A stretch of DNA of 58,961 bases from an uncultured Collinsella sp. (GCA_900544755.1 UQWQ01000001.1:1-58961); one strand, 5' to 3'. Shown: positions 26,873 to 35,307, counted from the stretch's first letter. Numbers and translations are program-made. Notes: a model not told the origin generated them from the letters alone.

Positions 26873-27588
26873 TGCAAGAGGCAATCTATACCATCGTTGG
26901 GATCGACGAGCTCCTGTCGCATGTCCAGGCGCTTAAGGGCGTCGGTGCGCGCTTTGTGCAAATGCACGCCGAGCGTAACGTCGACGACGGCTCGTATCGC
27001 TTGGTCTATACGTTTATCAACGTTCGTGCTGCTCAGGAGCATATTGCGCAGGGCGGCAGCTATGCGATCGAGAACCTGGTGGTCGAAGGCATCGACCAGT
27101 ACCAGGAGATTCCGTCCATCAGCTCGTATTATCCGGCGGTATTCCCGTTTGAAAACGAAGCGCACGATCTGTTTGGTCTTGCCATCACCGATATGCAGAT
27201 CGACTTTAAGGGCTTTTTCTACCAGGTCTCGACCGCTGAACCCATGAGCGTTATCACGCCCGAGGTGAAGGCCGCGCGCGAGAAGGCCATGAAGGTCCGC
27301 GCGGCTGCCGAGGCCAAGGCGCGCAAGGCCGCTGCCGAGAAGGCCGCCGCGGCTGCGGCTGCTGCAGGGGAGGGCGTTGCGGGCGCCGGCGATGCCGCGG
27401 GCGCCGCTGCTCAGCCCGCTGCGGCTGCCGGCTCCGATGCTCAGCATGACGAGGCCGCGGCCAAGGCCGCACTTAAAGCCGCCGAGATGGAGGCAAAGCT
27501 CGCCGCCATGGATCCCGAGAAAGCGGTCAAGGTCCGCGCGGCGCTTGCCGCCAAGGCCGCCCGCGACAAGCAAAAAAAGGAGGCGTAA
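26872..27588 (+). CDS. echD: Ech hydrogenase NuoC/EchD-like subunit with long Ala-rich tail
   Basis: The first 125 residues match the NuoC/30-kDa subunit fold (YRLVYTFINVRAAQEHIAQG, SISSYYPAVFPFENEAHDLF, GLAITDMQIDFKGFFY), which links the small and large subunits. Residues about 130-238 are extraordinarily Ala-rich with Lys/Glu (AREKAMKVRAAAEAKARKAA; later AAAKAALKAAEMEAKLAAMD), probably an extended or coiled helix. Ordinary EchD is close to the length of the N-terminal part alone. The tail may be a linker, an assembly element or drift of GC-rich codons. Fourth position in subunit order if the fusion counts as two. Confidence 0.9.
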   Translation: MQEAIYTIVGIDELLSHVQALKGVGARFVQMHAERNVDDGSYRLVYTFINVRAAQEHIAQGGSYAIENLVVEGIDQYQEIPSISSYYPAVFPFENEAHDLFGLAITDMQIDFKGFFYQVSTAEPMSVITPEVKAAREKAMKVRAAAEAKARKAAAEKAAAAAAAAGEGVAGAGDAAGAAAQPAAAAGSDAQHDEAAAKAALKAAEMEAKLAAMDPEKAVKVRAALAAKAARDKQKKEA

Positions 27589-27593
27589 GGCCC

Positions 27594-28682
27594 ATGGCTC
27601 ATCGCTCCGTTATTCCGTTTGGCCCGCAGCACCCGGTGCTGCCCGAGCCGCTTCATCTGGACCTGGTGATCGAGGACGACCGCGTCATCGAGGCAATTCC
27701 TCAGATCGGCTTTGTGCACCGCGGACTCGAGAAGCTCACCGAAAAGCGCGATATGCACCAGTTTGGCTACATCGCCGAGCGCATCTGCGGCATCTGCGCC
27801 GTGGGCCATAGCCATGGCTATGCCAGCGCCTGCGAGCGCATGCTCGACATCGAGGTGCCCGGCCGCGTGCAGTATATCCGCACCATTTTGCACGAGCTTT
27901 CGCGCATTCACTCGCACCTGCTGTGGCTGGGCCTGCTCGCCGATGCCTTTGGCTTCGAGGCGCTGTTCTATCGTTCGTGGACGCTGCGCGAGCAGATTCT
28001 CAAGATCTTCGAGAGCACCTGCGGCGGCCGCGTGATTCTGTCGATCAACGAGATCGGCGGCCTTAAGCACGACATCGAGGACTCCGAGCTGGCGGGCATT
28101 GTCCAGGCGCTCGACGCCATGCGCCCCGATTACGAGGCCCTGGTGCATACGTTTTTGGACGACGACAGCTGCGGTGAGCGCCTGCATAGCGTGGGCGTGA
28201 TCAGCAAGAAGGACGCGCTGGAGCTTTCGATGGTCGGCCCGTTTGGGCGCGCCTCGGGCGTGGACTACGACGTGCGCATGTTCGGCGACGGCGCCTATGC
28301 GGACCTGGCTGCATTTGAGCCCATCGTTGCCACCGACGGCGACTGCTATGCCCGCTGTCAGGTGCGTTGTGCCGAGGTCACGCAGGCCATGGACATTATT
28401 AAGGAGCTTGTCAGCAAGATCCCGCACGACGGTATCGGCGGGCGCACCAAGCTTACGCCGGCCGACGGCGCGCGCGGCGAGGTTGTGATTGAGCAGCCGC
28501 GCGGCGAGGCGTACTACTATGTGCGCGGCAACGGCACCAAGAATCTGGACCGTTTTCGCGTGCGCACGCCGACGTCGCAGAACCTGGCGGGTCTGACACA
28601 TGCGCTGCAGGGCGTGCTCCTTGCCAACGTGCCCATGATTATCCTGACCATCGACCCCTGCATTAGCTGCACGGAAAGGTAG
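27594..28682 (+). CDS. echE: Ech [NiFe]-hydrogenase large subunit (NuoD/EchE-like)
   Basis: Catalytic subunit for proton reduction and H2 oxidation. Both nickel-binding CxxC pairs are present, so this is a hydrogenase rather than a complex I subunit: ERICGICAVGH near residue 62 and DPCISC at the very end. The protein stops three residues after the last Cys (CTER, stop), so there is no visible C-terminal peptide for a maturation endopeptidase. Other landmarks are GFVHRGLEKL and ELSRIHSHLLWLGLLADAFG. The start uses AAGGAGG in the end of echD. No hyp maturation genes occur in the window. Confidence 0.95.
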   Translation: MAHRSVIPFGPQHPVLPEPLHLDLVIEDDRVIEAIPQIGFVHRGLEKLTEKRDMHQFGYIAERICGICAVGHSHGYASACERMLDIEVPGRVQYIRTILHELSRIHSHLLWLGLLADAFGFEALFYRSWTLREQILKIFESTCGGRVILSINEIGGLKHDIEDSELAGIVQALDAMRPDYEALVHTFLDDDSCGERLHSVGVISKKDALELSMVGPFGRASGVDYDVRMFGDGAYADLAAFEPIVATDGDCYARCQVRCAEVTQAMDIIKELVSKIPHDGIGGRTKLTPADGARGEVVIEQPRGEAYYYVRGNGTKNLDRFRVRTPTSQNLAGLTHALQGVLLANVPMIILTIDPCISCTER

Positions 28683-28689
28683 GCGCGGC

Positions 28690-29031
28690 ATGAGTTTGCT
28701 GACATTTGCCAAGACGGCCTTGGGTTCTATGGTCAAGCAGCCGGTAACGGTGTGCTATCCGCAGGAGGGGCTGACGGCACCCGAGCGATTGCGCGGGCAT
28801 ATCGTCAATGACATGGACGTGTGCATCTGCTGCGGCATGTGCGCGCGGCGTTGCCCGGCGGGCGCGCTCGCGGTCGATCGCAAGGGCGGTACCTGGTCGA
28901 TTGACCCGTACGCCTGCGTGGTGTGCGGCGAGTGCATCGAGAGTTGTCCCAAGCACTGCCTGAGCATGGACACCGCGCGTACTCCAGTTGCGGCGGACAA
29001 GACCCCCACGGTAGAAACCAAGCCGGAATAG
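28690..29031 (+). CDS. echF: Ech hydrogenase ferredoxin-type subunit (EchF)
   Basis: A 113-residue iron-sulfur protein with two [4Fe-4S] motifs: CICCGMCARRCP near residues 39-50 and CVVCGECIESCP near 77-88. It would pass electrons from reduced ferredoxin to EchC. The family extends to residue 98; the short Thr/Lys/Pro tail is not conserved. It is the last gene of the operon, starting 8 bp after echE. Four 11-bp repeats begin at the last base of its stop codon and a strong hairpin follows. With the four preceding genes it completes a six-subunit Ech-type set. Confidence 0.93.
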   Translation: MSLLTFAKTALGSMVKQPVTVCYPQEGLTAPERLRGHIVNDMDVCICCGMCARRCPAGALAVDRKGGTWSIDPYACVVCGECIESCPKHCLSMDTARTPVAADKTPTVETKPE

Positions 29032-29074
29032 CTCTGGAATAGAGCTGGAATAGAGCTGGAATAGAGCTGGAATA
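29031..29074. repeat. 11-bp tandem repeat after echF
   Basis: GAGCTGGAATA is repeated exactly at 29042, 29053 and 29064, with a variant (GCTCTGGAATA) at 29031. The repeat begins on the last base of the echF stop codon, as if replication slippage had expanded the 3' end. Confidence 0.85.
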
Positions 29075-29107
29075 GGGGCCGGTGGGGCAAAATGCCCCAC
29101 CGGCCCC
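29075..29107 (+). terminator. Strong hairpin closing the ech operon
   Basis: GGGGCCGGTGGGGC pairs perfectly over 14 bp with GCCCCACCGGCCCC across AAAAT. No T-run follows, so it may be an RNA-stabilising or factor-dependent stop rather than a classical terminator. Confidence 0.7.
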
Positions 29108-29138
29108 GCGCTTAAACGCGCGGTTGGGCCGTCGCAAG

Positions 29139-29790
29139 CAAAACTATGCCGGATTACGGGGCTGGATAGCGAACCTCCGACCATACAGAAAATCGCAAAA
29201 ACAAAACCGCAGGTAGACTGCTTGCTGTTTTTCAAAAATAGGGGGTATGGATGAGGGCTCCGACTTTAGCTCCGTAATCCGGCGTAGTTTTGGAATGGCA
29301 CCATATCCGTAACAGCCTTTGATCTCCCGTGGACAGAGGGAAACGGATCATTTTGGCCTTGCGAGGGCTGCCGCGTGACCCGTCTGCCACGAAATGGGCC
29401 CATCTACTACGTTTAGACGGCAGCCCTCGACCACGGCAAGTAATGTGAAATGAAAACCGCAGGTAGAACGCCTGCGATTTTTCATGAAACGCGGCTATGG
29501 TCAGGGGTATCGGGTCAAACGTAGTAGATGGGCCCATTTCGTGGCGAGCGCCGTCAGCCGATCTCCGCGGGCGGAAGAAAGCAGATCATTTTGGTCTCGC
29601 GAGGCTTGCGGAGGCGCTTGTGCAGGGCCACCCGAACAAAACTATGTCGGTTTACTACGATGAATTCGACATTTCCGACCATGACTGCATTTTTCTAAAT
29701 ATTACAAGCGTTCTACCTGCGGTTTTGCAAGCGCGCAATTTACCGTGGTCGAAGGTGGGCGATTCATCGTAGTAAACCGGCATAGTTTTG
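29139..29790. repeat. Array of three palindrome-bounded elements, about 250-bp period
   Basis: Element 1 (29139-29292, 154 bp, 21-bp ends, one mismatch), element 2 (29386-29545, 160 bp, 29-bp perfect ends) and element 3 (29637-29790, 154 bp, 29-bp ends, one mismatch) start 247 and 251 bp apart. Ends of 1 and 3 begin CAAAACTATG. Each interior holds CCGCAGGTAGA, on the plus strand in 1 and 2 and on the minus strand in 3. The two inter-element gaps share GATCATTTTGG and GCGAGG. The remainder of 29108-29850 has no gene. Confidence 0.8.
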
Positions 29791-29850
29791 AAATGGCATT
29801 AAATCGGTAGCATCCATTTTGCTATGCCGGAGCGGTTGGCCGTTGGGTAA

Positions 29851-30480
29851 TTACCCTCGCAGATAGGCGATGGCGATTTGGGTGCGGTTGCGTAGCCCCA
29901 TTTTGGCTAGGATTGAGCTGATGTGGTTGCGCACCGTGCCTTCTCCCATATAAGCCGTGGCGGCAATCTCCTTGTTGTCGAGGCCGCGGGCGATGAGCTC
30001 GGCGACTTCGAACTCGCGGTCGGTCAGACCGGCAAAGGCCGCGGGCCGGCGGGTCGCACCGGCCTCAGTGTCCGCCCCATCAAAGTCGACATCCTCGATC
30101 GCCTTACCCTCGAGCACGCGTTTACCGTCCATGACCTGCGCCAACGCCGGTGGAATGGCGGCGACATCGGTTTTGATCAGATAGCCGCGGGCGCCCAGTT
30201 TAAGCGCCGACACAATGTACTCGTCATCCGAGAATGTCGTCAGAAACACCACGCGCGCCGCAGGGTCGCGCTCAAGGATCTCGCGTGCCGCCGAAAGTCC
30301 GTCGCGCCCCGGCATCTGAATGTCGAGCAGCGCGATGTCGGGCGTGTGCTCAGCGTAGAGCGCGACCGCGTCGTCGCCATTGGCGCCGGTACCCACCACC
30401 TCGATCTGCGGCTGGGCGCCTAGGATAATCTTGAGTGAATCGACTACCAAGTGGTCGTCATCGACAACTATGAGCCTCAT
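29851..30480 (-). CDS. LuxR/NarL-type response regulator
   Basis: A 209-residue two-component regulator. The receiver domain has the acidic triad VVDDDH (residues 5-10), the phospho-acceptor Asp53 in LLDIQMPG, the switch Thr in VVFLTTFSD and the Lys in LIKTD. The C-terminal GerE/LuxR HTH is LTDREFEVAELIARGLDNKE plus GTVRNHISSILAKMGLRNRT. It overlaps the histidine kinase gene by 4 bases (ATGA), so the pair is co-translated. Together with the divergent ABC-2 exporter this resembles systems that sense cell-envelope stress or antimicrobial compounds and induce an exporter. The target promoter is probably in the 31623-31818 intergenic region. Confidence 0.93.
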   Translation of the reverse strand: MRLIVVDDDHLVVDSLKIILGAQPQIEVVGTGANGDDAVALYAEHTPDIALLDIQMPGRDGLSAAREILERDPAARVVFLTTFSDDEYIVSALKLGARGYLIKTDVAAIPPALAQVMDGKRVLEGKAIEDVDFDGADTEAGATRRPAAFAGLTDREFEVAELIARGLDNKEIAATAYMGEGTVRNHISSILAKMGLRNRTQIAIAYLRG

Positions 30481-31622
30481 CGGGTCTCATCTCCTTGCTG
30501 TTTGGGAATGGTGGCAAACACGCGCCAGCCATGGGAGCCGGCGCGCGGACCGGCGGTGAAGGTGCCGCCCAACGCCTCGACTCGCTCGCGCATGGAGGCG
30601 AGTCCCATGCCTTCTGCGGCGCCGCGGCCGCTTGCTTGAACCCCGCCCGCGCCATCGTCGCTAACAATGAGCTGGTAAAACGACGGATGCTCCATGCACC
30701 GCACGGTAATGGTTTTGGCATGGGCGTGGCGCATGGCGTTGGAAAGCGCCTCGCGCAGCACCGCCGCAAAGCAGTTGGCGACGTTGGCGGGCGCATGCTC
30801 GGCCAAAACCTCAAGCTCAATCTGCGGACCGCTGTCCGAGCGCGCGCCTTCAACGATGCGTTCGAGCTGCACGGAGAGGTTGGTCGCATTGTCGTTGAGC
30901 GCGTGGACGCTGGCGCGCACGAGCTGGAGCGCCTCGTCAACGGTGTATTTGACGTCGGCGAAATCGGCGGCAACGCCGGGCTCGTTGGCATGGACCACGC
31001 GCAGGGCTTCGGTTTGAAGCGAAGCGCGCGTGAGCTGGTGGCCCACGTTATCGTGGATCTCGCGCGCGATGCGGGCGCGTTCGGCGAGCGTCGCGAGCTC
31101 GACTTCGTAGTCCTGGCGGTCGGCGAGGTCGCGGTTGCGTGCCTCGAGTGCCAGGGCGCGTTCTTGCAGCTTGTCGCGGGTGCGACGCATGCGTTCCTGT
31201 TCGCGCTCCAGCTGCGCGGTGCGCAGCGACAGCAACGTGGCGGCGACCGAAAGGATGGCGGTTAGCAACAGCGTTCGGGTGGTGAGCGCGCTGCAGCGAA
31301 GGTCCGTAGCAAGTGCGCAGGCAAACACGGAGCCAATTGCCAGCGCGGGCCAGATGCGTTCACGGCGCACGCGTCGCGCGATGTCATAGAGGGCGAGAGG
31401 TGCGAACGGCACAAGCGGCGGCACGAAGACAGCCGCGATGACGTAGGCGTAGCTGCCGGCCTCGCTGGCGCGACGGGCGCGTTCTCCCTGCGCGACCTCG
31501 GCCAGCGCGGCGATGACAACGCCAAGGCAAAACGCCGCGACCAGGCGAGCGTCCACAGCAAGGCCCATGGCGGCCGCAATGCAGCACGCCAGCACGATCG
31601 ATTTGTCGAATAGCCTGTTCAT
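30477..31622 (-). CDS. Membrane sensor histidine kinase (HisKA_3 type)
   Basis: A 381-residue kinase, partner of the regulator behind it. The N-terminal ~140 residues hold several hydrophobic helices (IVLACCIAAAMGLAV; LVAAFCLGVVIAALAEV; YVIAAVFVPPLVPFAPLALY; TLLLTAILSVAATLLSL). A coiled segment (LEREQERMRRTRDKLQERAL) follows, then the dimerisation/phosphorylation box ARIAREIHDNVGHQL and a GHKL ATPase domain (REALSNAMRHAHAKT; SDDGAGG; GMGLASMRERVEALGG). The ATG at 31622 is preferred: an upstream in-frame start adds 15 residues. A TACAAT -10-like box ends 6 bases before this ATG, so the message may be leaderless. Confidence 0.9.
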   Translation of the reverse strand: MNRLFDKSIVLACCIAAAMGLAVDARLVAAFCLGVVIAALAEVAQGERARRASEAGSYAYVIAAVFVPPLVPFAPLALYDIARRVRRERIWPALAIGSVFACALATDLRCSALTTRTLLLTAILSVAATLLSLRTAQLEREQERMRRTRDKLQERALALEARNRDLADRQDYEVELATLAERARIAREIHDNVGHQLTRASLQTEALRVVHANEPGVAADFADVKYTVDEALQLVRASVHALNDNATNLSVQLERIVEGARSDSGPQIELEVLAEHAPANVANCFAAVLREALSNAMRHAHAKTITVRCMEHPSFYQLIVSDDGAGGVQASGRGAAEGMGLASMRERVEALGGTFTAGPRAGSHGWRVFATIPKQQGDETR

Positions 31623-31693
31623 ACGGGTATTGTACGCGATGCCGCGCACGGGGGAGGCGCCACTCAAAGCAACCGTGGCATTCCTCCCACGCG

Positions 31694-31732
31694 GCGGGGC
31701 GGTCGCGTCAGCAGGCTACGCGACCGCCCCGC
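31694..31732. promoter_or_regulatory. 15-bp perfect inverted repeat between divergent kinase and ABC genes
   Basis: GCGGGGCGGTCGCGT (31694-31708) pairs perfectly with ACGCGACCGCCCCGC (31718-31732) around 9 bases. Its location in a divergent promoter region, with no T-run on either side, argues for an operator or a transcript-insulating hairpin rather than a terminator. Confidence 0.45.
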
Positions 31733-31818
31733 ACTCGTGACAAAGCTCACTGGTGCGCGCCGTCAGCTCCTGCGATGATGCAATCGTACCGGGCCGCAAG
31801 CAACAGAAGGGCCGCCTC

Positions 31819-32757
31819 ATGACAGACATCGTCCACGTCGAAAACCTCGTCAAGCGCTACGACGATCTTATTGCGCTCGACCACTTTAACCTGAACATCG
31901 CCCCCGGCGAGATTTTTGGCCTGCTGGGCCCCAACGGCTCGGGCAAGACCACGTCCATCAACTGCATCCTGCAGCTGCTCGCCTACGACAAGGGCACCAT
32001 CGAGCTGTTCGGCGAGCGCATGACGCCCGCCCGCTACGACCTCAAGCGCCGCATCGGTGTGGTGCCGCAGCAGGTGGCGGTGTTCGACGAGCTCACCGTG
32101 CGCGAGAACATCGACTATTTCTGCAGTCTCTACGTCAACGACCGCAAGCGCCGCCGCGCGCTGGTGGACGAGGCGATCGACTTTGTCGGCCTGGGCGACT
32201 TTACCAAGTTCCGCCCCGGCAAGCTCTCGGGCGGCCTGACGCGTCGTCTCAACATTGCCTGCGGCATCGCGCACAAGCCCGAGCTCATCTTTTTTGACGA
32301 ACCCACGGTGGCGGTCGACCCGCAAAGCCGCAACGCCATCCTGGAGGGCATCTGCCGCCTGCGCGACGAGGGCGCCACGGTGGTGTATACCAGCCATTAC
32401 ATGGAGGAAGTCGAGCAGATCTGCAGCCGCATTATGATCATGGACGGCGGCCGCGTGCTGGCGCAGGGCACTAACGACGAGCTCAAGCGCATGATTCAGA
32501 TGGGCGAGAAGATTGTAATCGAGGTCGGCGAGGTTCCGAGTGCGGCGCTCGGTGCCGTCGCAAGCCTGCCGCACGTTCTGGACCTTTCGGCAACGGCGGG
32601 ACAGCTCACGTTTTCGTGCGAAGCGAGCCCGCACAACCTGACGGACATTCTCGATGCGCTGCGCTCGCATGACGTGCCGCTCGGCCGCATCTATTCCGAA
32701 CCGCCGACCCTCAACGACGTGTTCCTCGAGATCACCGGCCGCGAGCTGCGCGACTAG
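31819..32757 (+). CDS. ABC-2 exporter ATP-binding protein
   Basis: A 312-residue ATPase of the drug/lantibiotic/Na+ export type. Walker A is GPNGSGKTT, the Q-loop region VVPQQVAVFDEL, signature LSGGLTRRLNIA (family LSGGQ with L for Q), Walker B LIFFDEP and the switch His in VVYTSHYMEEVEQIC. After the nucleotide-binding domain comes the usual C-terminal extension (about residues 220-312). The ATG at 31819 follows AGAAGGG by 8 bases; an upstream in-frame start lacks a site. Two permease genes follow with 9-bp spacing and then an overlap, forming one operon divergent from the two-component genes. Confidence 0.93.
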   Translation: MTDIVHVENLVKRYDDLIALDHFNLNIAPGEIFGLLGPNGSGKTTSINCILQLLAYDKGTIELFGERMTPARYDLKRRIGVVPQQVAVFDELTVRENIDYFCSLYVNDRKRRRALVDEAIDFVGLGDFTKFRPGKLSGGLTRRLNIACGIAHKPELIFFDEPTVAVDPQSRNAILEGICRLRDEGATVVYTSHYMEEVEQICSRIMIMDGGRVLAQGTNDELKRMIQMGEKIVIEVGEVPSAALGAVASLPHVLDLSATAGQLTFSCEASPHNLTDILDALRSHDVPLGRIYSEPPTLNDVFLEITGRELRD

Positions 32758-32766
32758 GGGGCGGCC

Positions 32767-33954
32767 ATGTTCAACACCATCATCACCACGGTCAAGACGC
32801 TGCTGCGCCGGCCGAGCACGTGGGTCTGGGGCGCTCTCTTTCCTATCGCGCTTTCCACGATGTTCATGTTTATGTTTGCGAACCTCAGCTCCGACGGCAC
32901 GGTCGACCCGGTGCCGGTTGCCGTCGTGGCGGACGAGGCCTGGGATGCCTCGACCTTTAAGGATGTGGCAGCTTCGCTTGCCAAGGCAGGCGACGATCAG
33001 CTGCTCGATGTGAGCGAGTACGAAGACTTGGCTGTCGCGCGCAAAGCGCTCAAGGCCGGCGAGGTCGCGGGCATCTATACGGTTGATGCCGCGGGCACGC
33101 CCAGGCTCACGCTGCTGTCGAGTTACGACAGCTCGCGCGCCTCGTCGGTGCTCACCGACCGCAGCATCCTTGAAACGGTGGCAAGCTCGTATACGCAAAA
33201 TGTCGAGCTCATGCGCCAGATTGCCCAGGACAACCCGGCGGTGCTCGCCGATCCGGCGGCGGTTGCGCACGCCCTGTCGCTCGAGGGCGGAACCCGCCGC
33301 GTGAGCCTGACTCGTGCCACGCCCGATGGCACGGTCATCTACTACTACGCGCTCTTTGGCCTGGTCGCGATGATGTCTGCCGAGTTTGCCGCCTTGAGCG
33401 TCGTCGATTTGCAGCCTAATCTGTCGGGCCTTGGCGCGCGCCGCTGCGTGGGCGGTCTTTCCAAGACGGCGTCGCTGGCCGGCATTTTTGTCGGCTCGTG
33501 GCTGGTTTCCTTTGCATCGATGGCGGTTGCGATCGGCCACGTGCGCCTGGTCGTGGGCGTCGACTTTGGCGGGCGCGAGGGGTTGTGCCTGCTGGGCGGG
33601 GCTGCATCCGCGCTTGCCGCCACGGGCCTGGGGCTTTTTGTGGGCACGCTTCCCGTTAAGGGCGGCAAGGCATCCAAGTCGGGCATCCTCACGGGCTTTG
33701 CCACCACGTGCGCCCTGTTCGCCGGCCTCTACGGCGAGCCGGCGATGGCGCTTGCCGACGACGTCGCCCGCGCTTGTCCGGTCGAGTGCTGGCTCAACCC
33801 CGTCAAGCTCATCTGCGACATGTTCAATCGCCTGTATTTCTTTGAGGACCTGGGGCCCTTCGCTGTTCGCGCCGGCGCGCTCGTCCTGATGGCCCTGGTG
33901 TTTGTCGCCGCCGCTACGCTGATCTTTGGAAGGAGCCGCTATGAGCACCTTTAA
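32767..33954 (+). CDS. ABC-2 type permease (first)
   Basis: A 395-residue membrane protein with the ABC-2 layout: one N-terminal span (TWVWGALFPIALSTMFMFMF), a large external domain (residues about 40-180), then five or so spans (YYYALFGLVAMMSAEFAALS; SLAGIFVGSWLVSFASMAVA; GLCLLGGAASALAATGLGLF; SGILTGFATTCALFAGLYG; AGALVLMALVFVAAATLIFG). It would pair with the second permease around the ATPase at 31819. The substrate is unknown; the regulatory neighbours suggest an antimicrobial or lipid-like compound. The next gene starts 14 bases before this one ends. Confidence 0.9.
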   Translation: MFNTIITTVKTLLRRPSTWVWGALFPIALSTMFMFMFANLSSDGTVDPVPVAVVADEAWDASTFKDVAASLAKAGDDQLLDVSEYEDLAVARKALKAGEVAGIYTVDAAGTPRLTLLSSYDSSRASSVLTDRSILETVASSYTQNVELMRQIAQDNPAVLADPAAVAHALSLEGGTRRVSLTRATPDGTVIYYYALFGLVAMMSAEFAALSVVDLQPNLSGLGARRCVGGLSKTASLAGIFVGSWLVSFASMAVAIGHVRLVVGVDFGGREGLCLLGGAASALAATGLGLFVGTLPVKGGKASKSGILTGFATTCALFAGLYGEPAMALADDVARACPVECWLNPVKLICDMFNRLYFFEDLGPFAVRAGALVLMALVFVAAATLIFGRSRYEHL

Positions 33955-35146
33955 GACCGCGCTTCGCATGGCGCTGGCGCACCCGTTCTACCTGCTCATC
34001 TATACGGTGTTCATCTCGCTCATGGGCGTATTCATCGCGGCTTCGGTGAGCTGGAACTCGTCGCAGCTTACCGAGTACAAGCCCTACGACACCAACGTGA
34101 TCGTGGTCGACCGCGACAATAGCGACCTTTCGCGGGCGCTTACCAAGCACCTGGGCTCACGCTTTGACCTGGTCACGGGCGTCGGCGACGACACATACGA
34201 CCTTGCCGACGCGCTCTCCAAGAGCAACAGCGCCAAGGGCAGTGCCGATTGCGTGTTCTTTATCCCGGAGGGGTTTGAGGACGATCTTGTTGCAGCCGCC
34301 CGTGCGGGGGAGGCCCTGCCCAAGCTCGACGTGACCTATGGTTCCGGCACCATGGCGGCGGCGCTTTCGTCCGCCGAGGCCTCGCGCTGGATCTCGCTCG
34401 CGGGCGCTGCGGCGGCGCTTGAACCCGCTGCCTCCAACGGTGACGTCGCAAGGGCCGCCGAGCACGCGGCCGCAAAGCGCGCGGAGGTCCAGATCGAGCA
34501 GGTCAAGGTCGACTCGACTGCTGCTACCACGCTCGAGTCGTACTTCAACTTTGGCGCGTACGCGATCATCTCGTCGGTCATCGTGTCGGTGGGACTGGTG
34601 TTTTCGGGCATGAACGAGCCCGAGCGCGTGCGCCGCATGGATGCCAGCCCGGTCTCTGAGCGCCAGCGTTCGCTCGCTGTGTTCGCGGCCGCCGCCGTGC
34701 TCGCCGTCTGCATCTGGCTCGTGTCGAGCATGATGGGCGTCGTGGGCTTTGCCGGCGCGGTTGCCGAGGTCGGCGTGGGCCGCGTGTGCCTGGCGCTGGC
34801 GGCAACGTTTGCCCTGGCGTGCACGCCGCTGGCCGTTGGCTTTACGCTGTCGAGCCTGGGCGCGCGCGAGGAGCTGCTCAACGGTGTGGGCAACCTGCTC
34901 GGCATGCTCATGACGTTTTTGGGCGGCGCCTGGATGCCGCTGTCGCTCATGGGCTCGGCCGTGCAGACGGTGGCGCACTTTGTGCCGACGTATTGGGTGA
35001 ACGACGCAATCGGCAAGGCGCTTGCCTCGGACCTGACGTCTGCCGTGTTGGGCGACATCGTCTGTGACCTGGGCGTCACCGTGCTCTTCGCCGCCGCCAT
35101 CGCCGCCGTAGGCCTAGCCCTCGCACACGCCAAATCCCACGCCTAA
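33941..35146 (+). CDS. ABC-2 type permease (second)
   Basis: A 401-residue paralogue of the preceding permease with the same plan: N-terminal span (FYLLIYTVFISLMGVFIAAS), external domain to about residue 205, and five C-terminal spans (YAIISSVIVSVGLVFSG; LAVFAAAAVLAVCIWLVSS; VCLALAATFALACTPLAVGF; LLGMLMTFLGGAWMPLSLMG; VTVLFAAAIAAVGLALAHA). ATG 33941 is chosen since GGAAGGAG lies just upstream; a TTG at 33926 overlaps that site. Overlap with the upstream gene indicates coupled translation. The two permeases probably form a heterodimer. Confidence 0.9.
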   Translation: MSTFKTALRMALAHPFYLLIYTVFISLMGVFIAASVSWNSSQLTEYKPYDTNVIVVDRDNSDLSRALTKHLGSRFDLVTGVGDDTYDLADALSKSNSAKGSADCVFFIPEGFEDDLVAAARAGEALPKLDVTYGSGTMAAALSSAEASRWISLAGAAAALEPAASNGDVARAAEHAAAKRAEVQIEQVKVDSTAATTLESYFNFGAYAIISSVIVSVGLVFSGMNEPERVRRMDASPVSERQRSLAVFAAAAVLAVCIWLVSSMMGVVGFAGAVAEVGVGRVCLALAATFALACTPLAVGFTLSSLGAREELLNGVGNLLGMLMTFLGGAWMPLSLMGSAVQTVAHFVPTYWVNDAIGKALASDLTSAVLGDIVCDLGVTVLFAAAIAAVGLALAHAKSHA

Positions 35147-35157
35147 CCGCCTAGCCA

Positions 35158-35307
35158 TTGGGGACGTTCTTAAACGACCGGTCGCTGGGGACAGTCTTTG
35201 CCGATTCGCCGGCTCGCCGGCCGGACTGGCAAGAGCTGTCCCTGGCGGCACTCATTGGGGACAGACTTAAATGAGTGGTTTCAGTCATTTAAGTCTGTCC
35301 CCAATGA
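35158..35307. repeat. CATTGGGGAC repeat block with 23-bp perfect hairpin
   Basis: A block beginning CATTGGGGACGTTCTTAAA and containing GCCGGCTCGCCGGCCG ends in a perfect 23-bp inverted repeat (35252-35274 with 35285-35307; loop GTGGTTTCAG) with arms TCATTGGGGACAGACTTAAA and so on. A related block follows the ABC pair at 38797-38902 and an inverted fragment lies at 47397-47412. Confidence 0.8.

Noticed and set aside
29497..29772. A 91-codon open frame in the palindromic array.
   Set aside because: It runs through inverted-repeat ends, has no ribosome-binding site and no recognisable protein features.
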